From Pictodentalium vernedei (lineage: Eukaryota > Mollusca > Scaphopoda > Dentaliida > Dentaliidae): a stretch of DNA of 64,000 nt. Positions 34,333 to 45,415 of the stretch are shown here, piece by piece. Within the stretch, counting starts at the first letter, position 1; each line of letters begins with the position of its first letter. A program made the position numbers and the translations under genes. A model generated the notes under the pieces. It was given only the letters and a program-made list of their open reading frames with translations, ran no database searches and had not been told where the DNA came from. Where the stretch lies: the NCBI GenBank assembly GCA_031216915.1, contig CM062295.1, positions 178,636,927 to 178,700,926 of the forward strand, read 5' to 3'.

Positions 34333-34548
34333 CAAGATTGGACTACATGTAGCTTCAGTCGGGACCGATTTGTTGTTCCCACAACCCCACTTCGTCTGAA
34401 CACACTGGAGCCATTGTCATTTTCAGAGTTTTACGAACAGAAGAATGATTTGCTAAAAATTCATGGGAAGTGACTATTAATCGACTAACCGTCGATTACT
34501 GGTCATGATTAGTCGATTACAAAAAATGATAGTCGCGACAGCCCTAGA
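34333..34548. mobile_element. Probable hAT end remnant in DIRS C gag
   Basis: The right edge reads, inverted, AGGGCTGTCGCGACTAT followed by ATCGACTAATC repeats, a terminus common in hAT elements. The matching left end was not found. DIRS gag sequence resumes after 34548 (ACGTACCAACCCAGCATCG). Confidence 0.5.
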
Positions 34549-34559
34549 ACGTACCAACC

Positions 34560-36345
34560 CAGCATCGTCGGATAATTCCTGATCTGACAGAGTTACTGTC
34601 GGTTGCTGGGATGCTGCGATAATTTGTGCTATCTGCGATAGCATATCCGCAACAGAGGCCTGTGGAGCTGCAGTCTTATAGGATATATCCACTGGAAGCT
34701 CCTTGGACGTTCACTCCTGCATACCTCTAATATGCGAACGTCCGGAGAATGAAGGCCTCGTATCCTTGACTACCGGATGGCGTGACCTGGTCGCCGTAGA
34801 ATCCCTGATCGGCGATGTTGGTTGAATATCACAGGTCACATAGCCAAGGTGCAGTCGTGTGTGCTGCCGTGAGGATGAGGAAGCCGAAAGAGCAGTCTCT
34901 CTGGACTGTCTATATAACGGAGCGTCCTGAGCGGTAGGTGTATACTCCGACTGAGGAACGTTTTGTACCACAACATCTGAGCCCAGATGTTGTAATACGA
35001 GAGAGGGTCCTCTCTCGCTCGCAGCCCAGATGGACCTGGACGAGCTTGGAACCGGACTAATAGGCTTCCTCCGTACCATCCTCGTATCCGTCACCACTGA
35101 GTGTGCACATTGTATTTTATAGCGCTCGCATCACCCAAATCTCCTTCCTGGACCGCAACGGACGAACCCGGGTGCTGAGCCATTCGGTGAATGGTCGCGA
35201 CACAGGGCGAGCTAGCGGACGCCAACTCCATCTATCATACTAGGGAACTCCAGGCAATTGACGTATCTACATGAGCACTTTTGCCGCTAACTCTTCATTT
35301 GACTGCAACAACGGAAGCACACTTTAGGAAGACATCATGGTAACAATATCTAGTTCATGTTACCCTATGAGAACTGTGGAGCCGCGGTCCTACGTCAAAT
35401 ATCCACTGGAAGCTCCCGGTACGTTCATTCCAGCATTTATATAATATGCGAACGTCCCAACTGGAAAGGTCTCGTATCCTTGGCTAGCAGATGGAGTGAC
35501 CTGGTTGACGTGTATTCCTTGGTCGGCGAAGCAAGAGCACCATAGACGTTCAATCCTGCATTATATAATATGCGAACGTCCCCTGGAAATCTGTGGTCAC
35601 ATAGCCAAGGTGCGGTCGTGTGTGTTGACAAGGATGAGGAAGCCAATATAACAGCCGCGTCGCACTGTCATGCGACGGAGCATCCCGAAGAGGAGGAGTG
35701 GACGTAAGCTCTGACTAAGCAAACAACATACAACAACATCGCTGCGCAGATGTTGATGCAAGAGAGAGGGGGCCTCTCTCGCTCACAGTCCGAGGGACCT
35801 GGACGAGCTAGCTATCGGACTGACAGGCTTCCTCCGTAGTATCCTCAGATCCGTCGTTGCTGGGTCTGCACATCTGAAGTTTAAAAGTGCTCGCATCACC
35901 CAATCTGCTTCCCTGGACCGCAACAGACTAACCCGGGTGCTGTACCATTCTTATTTCCTGGTGATTGGATGCGACACCGGGCGGACTAGCGGGCAACAAT
36001 GCCTTTGATAGAACTAGCTAACTCACAGCAGTTGTCAGAATACCTTGAGCACTTCCCGCTAACCCTAATATTGCAACGACGGAGACACAGTTACTGAAGA
36101 CATCACAGAAACATCACTCTGAGTTCTGAAAAAGAAACTGATAATTTTTAGTGACCCTACGGATAGAGGACCGTAATGGACCTCTCACCGCAACAAAATA
36201 CCGTGACACACATCTCCAACGTTGTCATACCAATCAACACACACAGAGCAAGAATTAATGCGACTACATTGACTATAAGAAACACAATGAACTTGTGAAT
36301 TAGAGGAAGATATCCTCGCATTACGGCTGAAGAATATTTTTTCAA
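34560..36345 (-). pseudogene. DIRS C gag, duplicated and broken
   Basis: Frames 34692-34477 and 35097-34711 match the Ser/Arg-rich middle of element A gag (for example TAAPQASVADMLSQIAQIIA). A second gag segment begins near 35370 and runs to the N-terminal region at 36345. The same phrase of sequence (CACTGGAAGCTCC, ATATGCGAACGTCC) occurs at about 34690-34740 and 35405-35460, and a third shorter repeat lies at 35545-35585. Confidence 0.72.
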
Positions 36346-36843
36346 CCAGAAAAAATATACACTGTCATATTACTCGCACTAACTCTTGAAATAAATATAC
36401 ATAATATATTATAATTCAATATAACATTTCAAAAGAAAATAATTTTCAAAAAAAAAAATTTTGAAAAAATTTTCAGAAGAGCCCAAGTTCCCAATGGGAA
36501 CCCGAGCCCCAAAAAGCCTAAGTGTGGACAAAAATTTTAATCATTTTGAAAAAATTAATGTAACACTTACGGACAATATTAATGTATCTTGCAATAAACT
36601 AAATTAAGCAGAAGACAAGTAATCATTGTCAGAAGTAACAGCTGTCAACATAAGCAAAAGTGTCAACAACCCGGAAACATGACTCCAGGCACTAAAACAA
36701 ACATGGACCGAAATCAGATACCAATTTAAACACTATCTGATGCAAAACAGAGGCTTCCAGAGAAGAAACTGTAGAACATCAGATGGTAGATGCAGACCAA
36801 AACGCCTAAACACCCCTAGGGTGAGGACGTAAACATGGGGAAA
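36346..36843 (-). other. DIRS C leader, first part
   Basis: Homologous to 14696-15200 of element A. It breaks at AACATGGGGAAA, where R3 begins, and resumes at 39333. Confidence 0.75.
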
Positions 36844-39332
36844 CTAGAGGGGGGTATCAGTACCCCGTGGCTCACCAACAGGTGGCCAATGTAAAGGGGT
36901 GGCTAGAGTAAAAAAAAAAAGTTCAAAACTTGCACACAAAAGTCCAAAATTAAAGAAAATAAGCAGCTAAAGGGTTAAATAATATAATAATAACCCCTAA
37001 GAAGCATGCTAACATAAAATAGGAACCATGGCAATATGGTACAAGGTAAGTCTCCACTTTGAAAAAAGGAAAGACAAACCTCAAAACCTGCACATAAAAG
37101 TAAAAAAAGTATCACATTTGTTTCAAAGGGTTAAAATTTAGAAAAATACCCTAAAAATATTACAATAACCAGCGTGGCAATATGCCAGTGAGATAAAACT
37201 CCACTTAAAAAAAAATATCAAAACCTGCACACAAAAGTACAAAACCTGCACAGAAAAGTCCAAAATTAAAGTAAATAAGCAGCTAAAGGGTTAAATAATA
37301 TAAAAATAGCCCAAGAAGCATCCTAACATAAAATAGGAACCATGGCAATATGCTACAAGGTAAGTCACCACTTGGAAGAAAAGAAAGACAAACCTCAAAA
37401 CCTGCACATAAAAGTAAAAAAAAGTATCACATTTGTTTCAAGGGGTTAAAATTGAGAAAAATACCCTGTCACAGTAACCACAACGGCAACATGCCAGTAA
37501 GGTGAAAGTCTACTTGAAAAATATCCACTTGGAAGAAAAGAAAGACAAACCTCAAAACCTGCACATAAAAGTTTCACATTTGTTCCCAAGGGTTAAAATT
37601 TAGAAAAATACCCTGAAAATGTTACAGTAACCACCATGGTAATATGCCAGTGAGGTAAAACTCTACTTAAAAAAAAATATCAAAACCTGCACACAAAAGT
37701 ACAAAACCTGCACACAAAAGTCCAAAATTAAAGTAAATAAGCAGCTAAAGGGTTAAATAATATAATAATAACCCCAAGAAGCATCCTAACATAAAATAGG
37801 AACCATGGCAATATGCTACAAGGTAAGTTGCCACTTGGAAGAGAAGAAAGACAAACCTCAAAACCTGCACATAAAAGTAAACAAAAACATCAAAACCTGC
37901 ACACAAACGTCAAAATAAGTCCAAAATTTGATTCAAAGGGTTAAAATTAAGACGAAATATCCTGGAAAAGAGTTAAATGTTATCGTGAACCCCCACAGCA
38001 ATATGCAAAGAAGAAAAAAATATTTTTAAAAGCACAAAAATCCAAACCTGTAAACAAAAGAAGTCCAAAATTGAAGTAATTAAGCAGGGAAAGGGTTAAA
38101 GAATACAACGTAGCCCTAAGATGCATGTTTACATACAATAGAAAGCATGGACATATGCTACAAGGTAAATCTACACTTGGAAGAAAGGAAAAAAAAAACC
38201 CATGAACACCTGCACGCAAACGTCAAAATAAGTCTAAAATACTATTCAAAGGGTTAAAAAAAATTTAAAAATGCACTGGAAAGATATCAATGTTATAATA
38301 ACCACCACTGCAATATGCAGTGAGGTCAACCTCACTTGAAATTGTTTTTTTTATCGCAACCTGTACATAAAAGTAAGAAACTGTAAGCCTAAGTCCAAAA
38401 GCTGTACATAAAAGTCCAAAAATGAAGTAATTCAGCAGGAAAAGGGTTAAATAATACAAACATAGCCCTAAGATGCATGTTTACATACAATAGAAAGCAT
38501 GGACATATGCTGCAAGGTAAATCTCCACTTGGAAGAAAGGAAAAAAAAAACATCAAAACCTGCACGCAAACATCAAAATAAGTCTAAAATTTGATTCAAA
38601 GGGTTAAAATTAAGACAAAATACCCTGGAAAAGAGTTAAATGTTATAGTGAACCACCATAGCAATATGCAGAAACTCTACACTTGGAAGAAAGGAAAAAA
38701 AAAAAAACCCATGAAAACCTGCACGCAAACCTCAAAATAAGTCTAAAAATCTATTGAAGGGGTTAAAAACTTTTTAAAAATGTACTGGAAAGATATCAAT
38801 GTTATAATAACCACCACTGCAATATGCAGTGAGGTCAACCTCACTTGAAATTGTTTTTTTTATCACAACCTGTACATAAAAGTAAGAAGCTGTAAACCTA
38901 AGTCCAAAAGCTGTACATAAAAGTCCAAAATTGAAGTAATTCAGCACGAAAAGGGTTAAATAATACAAACATAGCCCTAAGATGCATGTTTACATACAAT
39001 AGAAAGCATGGACATATGCTGCAAGGTAAATCTCCACTTGAAAGAAAGGAAAAAAAAAACATGAAAACCTGCACGCAAACATCAAAATAAGTCTAAAATT
39101 TGATTCAAAGGGTTAAAATTACGACAAAATACCCTGGAAAAGAGTTAAATGTTATAGTGAACCACTATAGCAATATGCTGAAACCAAAAAAAAATGTGAA
39201 AAGCCAAAAAATCAAAACCTGTACACAAAAGTTCAAAATATTTGAGAGCGGATGCCGACGCCGACGCTGACGCCGACGCCGACATGAGGGCTATGCCATA
39301 GGCTCACACAACTAACGTTGGTGAGCCAAAAA
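36844..39332 (+). mobile_element. R3: HINE-like tandem-repeat element in DIRS C leader
   Basis: The 5' end has hairpin GGGGTATCAGTACCCC (36851-36866), then GT, then GGCTCACCAAC. The 3' end has a hairpin made of GGCTCACACAAC and GTTGGTGAGCC, then AAAAA. The body is a complex array with blocks such as AAAACCTGCACACAAAAGTC, AAGCAGCTAAAGGGTTAAAT and AACCATGGCAATATG recurring every 300-510 bp. A GCCGAC hexamer run precedes the 3' end (about 39252-39282). The target was the A5 in GGGGAAAAACAG of the DIRS leader, as seen in copy A. No protein. Confidence 0.75.
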
Positions 39333-39709
39333 CAGAAAAAAATTCTGTTTCCAAGCCAAAACTCTCAAGAAATTTTAGTAATAAACATTACAAAAAATAA
39401 GCCAAAAGCATGGGAGAATAGCTAGGGGGGAATAAAGGAAAGGGAGAGAACACTGATTAAACAATGGAAAATTCAGAGCAAGAATGACCACAATAAGGTC
39501 ATGCCACGAAAAATAGGTAACATGTAATAATTTCGTAAACTAATTATAAGTTACAACCCTGAACATTTGTTCCCACTGTTTTTTCCTCTCCACCTTCTAT
39601 TTCCACCATATATCCACCATTTCTCTCATAATTATGCATCTGGCATCCTTAAAACTGAGATTTACAAGCACAAATAACAGTGAAGTGTAACTGTATTGTG
39701 GGCCAAACA

Positions 39710-39912
39710 AAGAATGACTTTTGGCGGCAGTTTCGAGACCTCCTTGACACTGCGCATGCGCAGTGGAGTAAAAGTAGGGAGGACCATATAGGACATGTAA
39801 TTTTCGGTTTTAGATGCAAATTTTGGGGATTGGGGGGTAAAATTTGCATTTGGCCCTAAATATTTTAGAGTTAGCGCCAGCTAAGTCTGGGTCATTGGTA
39901 CAGTATAAAAAT
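39710..39912 (-). repeat. DIRS C right ITR
   Basis: Inverted copy of the C left ITR, sharing the private stretch ACTGCCGCCAAAAGTCATTC (read inverted). Contains a perfect TGCGCATGCGCA (39751-39762) and ends CAGTATAAAAAT. Confidence 0.9.
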
Positions 39913-40344
39913 ATGGAAGATGGAACATGAGAGAAAGAGAGAGATAGAGAACCTGAAGGGAAATAATACTTGAACACAAAACGTTTCCATTGGAAGAAAT
40001 ACAACTTGTTCGAGCGCAGTCTGTATGTCTATTATTTGTTAACTGCTTTAATCCACTCATTAGATCCATCATAACACAGATCCCCGGCACAACATCAAGT
40101 TGTCACCCCAGTCACAGACCAGATTGATGTAGCATTACCACCACAGTAATTGTGACCGGTGAGGACACCCAAACGCTGCGGCAAGGAAGTGTGCCAGGCA
40201 AGATTTACCTTCGGCTTTTTCCAAAAAGTATAACCACAGAATGAGACACATGTTAAAGAAGAATAGCACCGACCGTTTGTGCCTGCTGTCAACTCTATGA
40301 GTTGATTTCATATATTTTTCGTGTTCTATACCTCCCAACCTTCA
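39913..40344. other. No recognisable gene
   Basis: Begins with a purine-rich GAGAGAAAGAGAGAGA stretch. The remainder is unique sequence with short frames lacking motifs. Confidence 0.6.
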
Positions 40345-42157
40345 TTAGCTCAACTTTGGCAAAGCCAAATTTGAGCTTATGCCATGGCCAGTCGTCCGTC
40401 TGTCCGTCAACAATTCAATACGGCTCGGGCTAGAGGCCGTATTTATGAACCGATCTTTACGAAACTTCTTGGATACCTTTGTTATGACCGTGGGACAAGA
40501 GCGAGTGTTTGTGGGTCCGATCTGAAATTCAAGTTGGCCGCTGGCGGCCATTTTGTACAGGCTTAGCTAAAATCAGATTTTTGCACAGAGCTTCCATATG
40601 AAAGTGCTGATTTGAATAATTTTTTGCATGAATGTTTACTACCATGGGATACATCACATATAATACGGGTTTTTTTCTCGTATGTAAATTATGCAAATTA
40701 GACTAACTTTGATGTATTTAGTGTTACTTTCAGCACTTAAGTGCAAATGCCAATACGGCTCGGGCTAGAGGCCGTATTTATAAACCGATCTTTACGAAAC
40801 TTCTTGGGTACCTTTGGAATCACCGTGGGACGAGAACGAGTGTTTTGGGGGGCGATCCGAAATTCAAAATGGCCGATGGCAGCCATTTTGTACAAAATTA
40901 GGTGCAATCAGATTTTTGCACAGAACTTCCATATGAAAGCGCTGATTTGAAAAATTTTTTGTGTGAATGTTTAGTACCATGGGATACATCACATATAATA
41001 CGGGTTTTTTTCTCGTGCAGAAATTATGCAAATTAGATGAACTTTGATTTTTTCAGTGCTACTTACACACAGAAAGTACACATGTCAATACGGCTCGGGC
41101 TAGAGGCTGTATTTATCAACCGATCTTCACGAAACTTCTTGGGTACCTCTGTTATCACCTTGGGACGAGAACGAGTGTTTCTGAGTGCGGTCCAAAATTC
41201 AAGATGGCTGCCAGTGGCCATTTTGTACCGAAATTAGGTCTAATCAGTTTTTTTGTACACAACTTCTATACGGCTCAGGCTAGAGGCCGTATTTATGAAC
41301 CGATCTTTACGCAACTTCTTGGGTACCTTTGTTATCACCGTGGGATGAGAACGAGTGTTTTTGGGTGTGGTCCGAAATTCAAGATGGCCACCAGCAGCCA
41401 TTTTGTACCAAACTTAGTGCAGTCAGTCTTTTGTGAAGAACTTCTGTATGAAAGTTCTGATTTGAATAAATTTTTGTATGAATATTTAGTAAAATGGGAT
41501 ATATCACATACAGTACGGGTTTTTTTCTCATGCAGAAATTATGCAAATTAGATGAATTTTGATTTATTCAGTGCTACTTATACACTGTAAGTGCACATGT
41601 CAATACGGCTCGGGCTAGAGGCTGTATTTATCAACCGATCTTCACGAAACTTCTTGGGTACCTTTGTTATCACCTTGGGACAAGAACGAGTGTTTCTGAG
41701 TGCGGTCCAAAATTCAAGATGGCTGCCAGTGGCCATTTTGTACCAAAATTAGGTCCAATCAGTTTTCTGTCACAGCTTCTATACAGCTCGTATTTATGAA
41801 CTATCTTCACAAAACTTCTTGGATACCTTTGTTTTCACCTTGGGACAGGAATGAGTGTGTTTTGGGGTGCCTTTGTTATCACTGTGCTATGAGAACAAAT
41901 ATTTTGGGGTTCAGTCAGACCCAATCTGGGACTCAAAGATTTCTTTTCTAGTTTAGCATCTGACTGTCACCCACCTTTACAGTACTTTCCCTATACATTT
42001 GTTACAGGCTACGGTCAGTATTTATGTACAGATTGTTACAATACTTTATATGTACCTTTGTTATCAGGTCATTACCTAGATGTTTGTCATTGCTGTGTCA
42101 CATACTATACATGTACATGTCTTGACAAGTTGAGCTACAGTGTCATTGACACTTTCA
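40345..42157 (-). mobile_element. R2 copy ii: HINE-like element, reverse orientation
   Basis: Inverted relative to copy i. The left edge is the 3' hairpin (TTAGCTCAACTTTGGCAAAG onward), the right edge the 5' hairpin AGTGTCATTGACACT. Here the 3' motif is followed by only two A before unique sequence. Internal tandem units as in copy i. Confidence 0.75.
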
Positions 42158-42179
42158 TTTTGATGTATAATTTGTGTAT

Positions 42180-42575
42180 ATTTAATTTGAATTTAGGGAA
42201 TATCAGAGCAAAGTTACTGGAAGTTGTGTCTCCAACCATGTTTTTCATCAATAACAATGAATGCACCACGTCTGTCCTGACTCTGTGATACACTTATAGT
42301 ATTAAAAATATAGACAAGTAATGAAAGCCTATTTTGCCCTGACCGATACCCCTTTCCCAGTTCATTTGTGAATTTGTCCATTGAACAAAGATTCATCAAC
42401 ACAGTTTTCTTGTACAGCTATCCACAAGGTGTTTAAATTCATATTTATCATAAATTAATAATCAAATCATCATTGTACTGCTTCTTTATTTCATAAAAAA
42501 TGCACTCCGATCAACACTTTTTTCTGCGACTCGATGCCATTGGAATAACAATGATGGTGTAACATTTCTAATGCG
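42180..42575. repeat. Segment with inverted copies at 46640-46775 and 50690-50980
   Basis: The part 42200-42435 is the diverged reverse complement of 50690-50980 (shared AACTGTGTYGATGAATCTTTG and CTATTTTGCCCTG-type blocks). The part 42490-42575 is the reverse complement of 46640-46775 (around CGCCATTGGAAYAACAATGATGG). The order is kept, so this is one repeat whose second copy has been split by about 3.9 kb. Confidence 0.7.
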
Positions 42576-42840
42576 GAATATTGAAACGGATCAAGTTCTT
42601 GTCATCTGATTAGTTTACAGTGATGATAGTAGGTGAATTTTTAGACTGCAGTCATATGTTTTATGCTGTTTATAAGAAAAAGTAAGTACTTAGAAGTTGG
42701 ACATGTCTGCAGCAGTATTGCGTGTGCCGAAAATGTGCAGCTGATGTTACGGTTAGTTCAAAGGAAAAATTTAAATAAATAAAGTCTACCACCATTTATA
42801 CACCACATTAGTGTTGCTTATTTCATTCTCAAAAATAACT
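42565..42840 (+). repeat. Empty copy of a duplicated segment
   Basis: Matches 43645-43750 joined to 45241-45415: GCGGAATATTGAAAYGGATCAAG at one end and TATACACCWCATYAGTGTTGC at the other. The middle reads TTATAAGAAAAAGTAAGTAC with no R2 element, whereas the other copy contains R2 copy iii exactly there. Confidence 0.88.
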
Positions 42841-42879
42841 AAGGCGTGGAGACAGGACTGTTCCACAGTTTTACCGCAC

Positions 42880-43212
42880 TGGCTATATGAAGGGGGGAAA
42901 TATTCAAATATACCATTCCAACCTACGTCTACGTTGTAGTGATTTAAATGCTCATAAATTCGTAAGATTTATATCTGAAGACCCGAGATGTTTGTGTGGG
43001 CATTTTGAAGAAACCGAGCAACACTTTGTGTTTGAGTGTCCTCTGTGGTCACTACAGAACAGGAATTGCAGAACAAAATAAGCAGGTTTCACATCACTTT
43101 AGATAGTATTCTTTTTGGTGATTTATCTTTGTCTAATTTGGATAATCTTCAGATTTTTCAAGCCTTCCAACACTATAATTTAGATACAGGACGTTTTCAA
43201 CGGAATGGGTAA
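42880..43212 (+). pseudogene. LINE ORF2 C-terminal fragment
   Basis: The frame from 42887 includes LRLRCSDLNAHKFVRF, then CLCGHFEETEQHFVFECP, the C-x-C...H...C zinc-like motif found after the RT of many non-LTR retrotransposons. A shifted frame continues with LDSILFGDLSLSNLDN and LQIFQAFQHYNLDTGRF to a stop at 43212. Only the last part of the ORF is present, with one frameshift near 43080, so it is a 5'-truncated copy. The clade is uncertain. Confidence 0.72.
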
Positions 43213-43644
43213 ACTATGATAAATCCCAAACTCTCTCTCTCTTCTCTCTTTCGAGAGAGACAGCGGGAAAGGGGACTGGGAATAGGGAGTATCAGCCTAT
43301 TTCAGTGGCCACAACTGCACTGTAGCTGTCATAAGTCTAAGAGACAAGTACATATTTCAATGTTCGAAAATGTCTGTTTGTCATGCGAAAAATCACCCAA
43401 GATTTGCTGAAGAATGGATTTCCCTTTTTTGGAGGCAACAGACACAGAACGTAATTAAGGGCTTCGTAAAATGTGATTCACAAAATCAGAATTTTGTGTT
43501 GCTCTCCACTGCAACTGCAATTGCACCCATTCATTATTTTTTTGTAAATTGTTAAATGTATTGAGAGAGATGTTGATATAGGCTATGCCTGTTCATCAAA
43601 CCCTATTTCTATTTTGAGAAATAAAATTAAGTTTTAAAAAAAAA
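43213..43644. other. LINE 3' flank / unique sequence with A-run
   Basis: Contains a CT/GA-rich palindromic patch (about 43229-43262) and ends in AAATAAAATTAAG followed by a run of A (about 43637-43647), plausibly the LINE 3' end. The open frame 43370-43555 has no motif. Confidence 0.5.
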
Positions 43645-43750
43645 AAATTGCGGAATATTGAAATGGATCAAGTTCTTGTCACCTGCTTTACAGTGATAGT
43701 CGGTGAACTTTTAGACTGCAGTCGTATGTTTTATGCTGTTTATGATAAGA

Positions 43751-45240
43751 ATGAAAGTGTCAATGACACTGTAGCTCAACTTGTCAAGACAAAGACATGT
43801 ACATGTATAGTATGTGACACAGCAATGACAAACATCTAGGTAATGACCTGATAACAAAGGTACATATAAAGTATTGTAATGGTCTGTACATAAATACTGA
43901 GCGTTGCCTGTAACAAATGTATAGGTAAAGTATTGTAAAGGTGGGTGACAGTCAGATGCTAAACTAGAAAAAATCTTTGAGTCCCAGAGTGGGTCTGACT
44001 GAACCCCAAAATATTTGTTCTCATAGCACAGTGATAACAAAGGCACCCCAAAACACACTCATTCCTGTCCCAAGGTGAAAACAAAGGTACCCAAGAAGTT
44101 TCGTGAAGATCAGTTCACAAATATGAGCTGTGTAGAAGTTGAGACAAAAAACTGATTGGACCTGATTTTGGTACAAAATGGCCACTGGCAGCCATCTTGA
44201 ATTTTGGACCGCGCCCAGAAACACTCGTTCTCGTCCCAAGGTGATAACAAAGGTACCCAACAAGTTTTGTGAAGATTGGTTCATAAATACAGCCTCTAGC
44301 CCGAGCCGTATTGACATGTGCACTTACAGAGTATAAGTAGCACTGAATAAATCAAAGTTCATCTAATTTGCATAATTTCTGCACGAGAAAAAAGCCTGTA
44401 CTATATGTGATGTATTCCATGTTACTAAACATTCATACAAAAATTTATTCAAATCAGAACTTTCATACAGAAGTTCTGTACAAAAGACTGATTGCACTAA
44501 TTTTGGTACAAAATGGCTGCTGGTGGCCATCTTGAAATTCGGACCACACCCAAAAACACTCGTTCTCATCCCACGGTAATAACAAAGGTACCCAAGAAGT
44601 TTCGTAAAGATCGGTTCATAAATACGGCGGCATCTAGTATGAGCCGTATAGAAGTTGTGTACAAAAAACTGATTAGACCTAATTTCGATACGAAATGGCC
44701 ACTAGCAGCCATCTTGAATTTTGGACCGCACCCAGAAACACTCGTTCTCGTCCCAAGGTGATAACAAAGGTACCCAAGACGTTTCGTGAAGATCGGTTCA
44801 TAAATACAGACTCTAGCCCGAGCCGTATTGACATGTGTACTTACTGTGTGTAAGCAGCACTGAAAAAATCAAAGTTCATCTAATTTGCATAATTTCTGCA
44901 CGAGAAAAAAACCCATATTATATGTGATGTATCCCATGGTACTAAACATTCACACAAAAACATTATTCAAATCAGCGCTTTCATATGGAAGTTCTGTGCA
45001 AAAATCTGATTGCACCAAATTTCGTACAAAATGGCTGCCATCGGCCATCTTGAATTTCGGACCGGACCCCAAAACACTCGTTCTCGTCCCACAGTCATAA
45101 CAAAGGTACCCAAGAAGTTTCATAAAGATCGGTTCATAAATACGACCTCTAGCCCGAGCCGTATCCAATTGTTGACGGACAGATGGACAACGGGCCATGG
45201 CATAAGCTCAAATTTGGCTTCGCCAAAGTTGAGCTAAAAA
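43751..45240 (+). mobile_element. R2 copy iii: HINE-like element with known empty site
   Basis: 5' hairpin AGTGTCAATGACACT and 3' hairpin ending GTTGAGCTAAAAA. Flanked by sequence that is continuous in the duplicated segment at 42565-42840. This fixes the element borders to within a few bases inside an A-run. Confidence 0.85.
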
Positions 45241-45415
45241 GGAAGTACTTAGAAGTTGGACATGTCTGCAGCAGTATCTGCGTGTGCAGAAAATGAGCAA
45301 CTGATGTTACGGTTAGTTCAAAGGAAAAATTTAAATAAATAAATAAAGTCTACCCCCATTTATACACCTCATCAGTGTTGCTTATTTCGTTCTCTCAGGT
45401 TATTTGGAAATGCCC

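Larger units (their letters stand above)
29969..39912 (-). mobile_element. DIRS-like retrotransposon C, with two insertions
   Basis: Left ITR 29969-30073 and 31217-31322 (split by hAT copy 3), ICR 31397-31484 and right ITR 39710-39912. The R3 element (36844-39332) sits in the leader. Minus-strand order: leader, duplicated gag (36345-34560), RT (34190-33204), RNase H (33160-32341), and a recombinase remnant. About 0.9 kb of recombinase is missing at 32196, where the counterpart of A 8643 joins the counterpart of A 10630. Without insertions the element is about 6.3 kb. Confidence 0.88.

Noticed and set aside
36844-39332. Possible satellite or CRISPR-like array in R3
   Set aside because: Complex blocks of irregular period without unique spacers; bounded by hairpins, so a mobile element.
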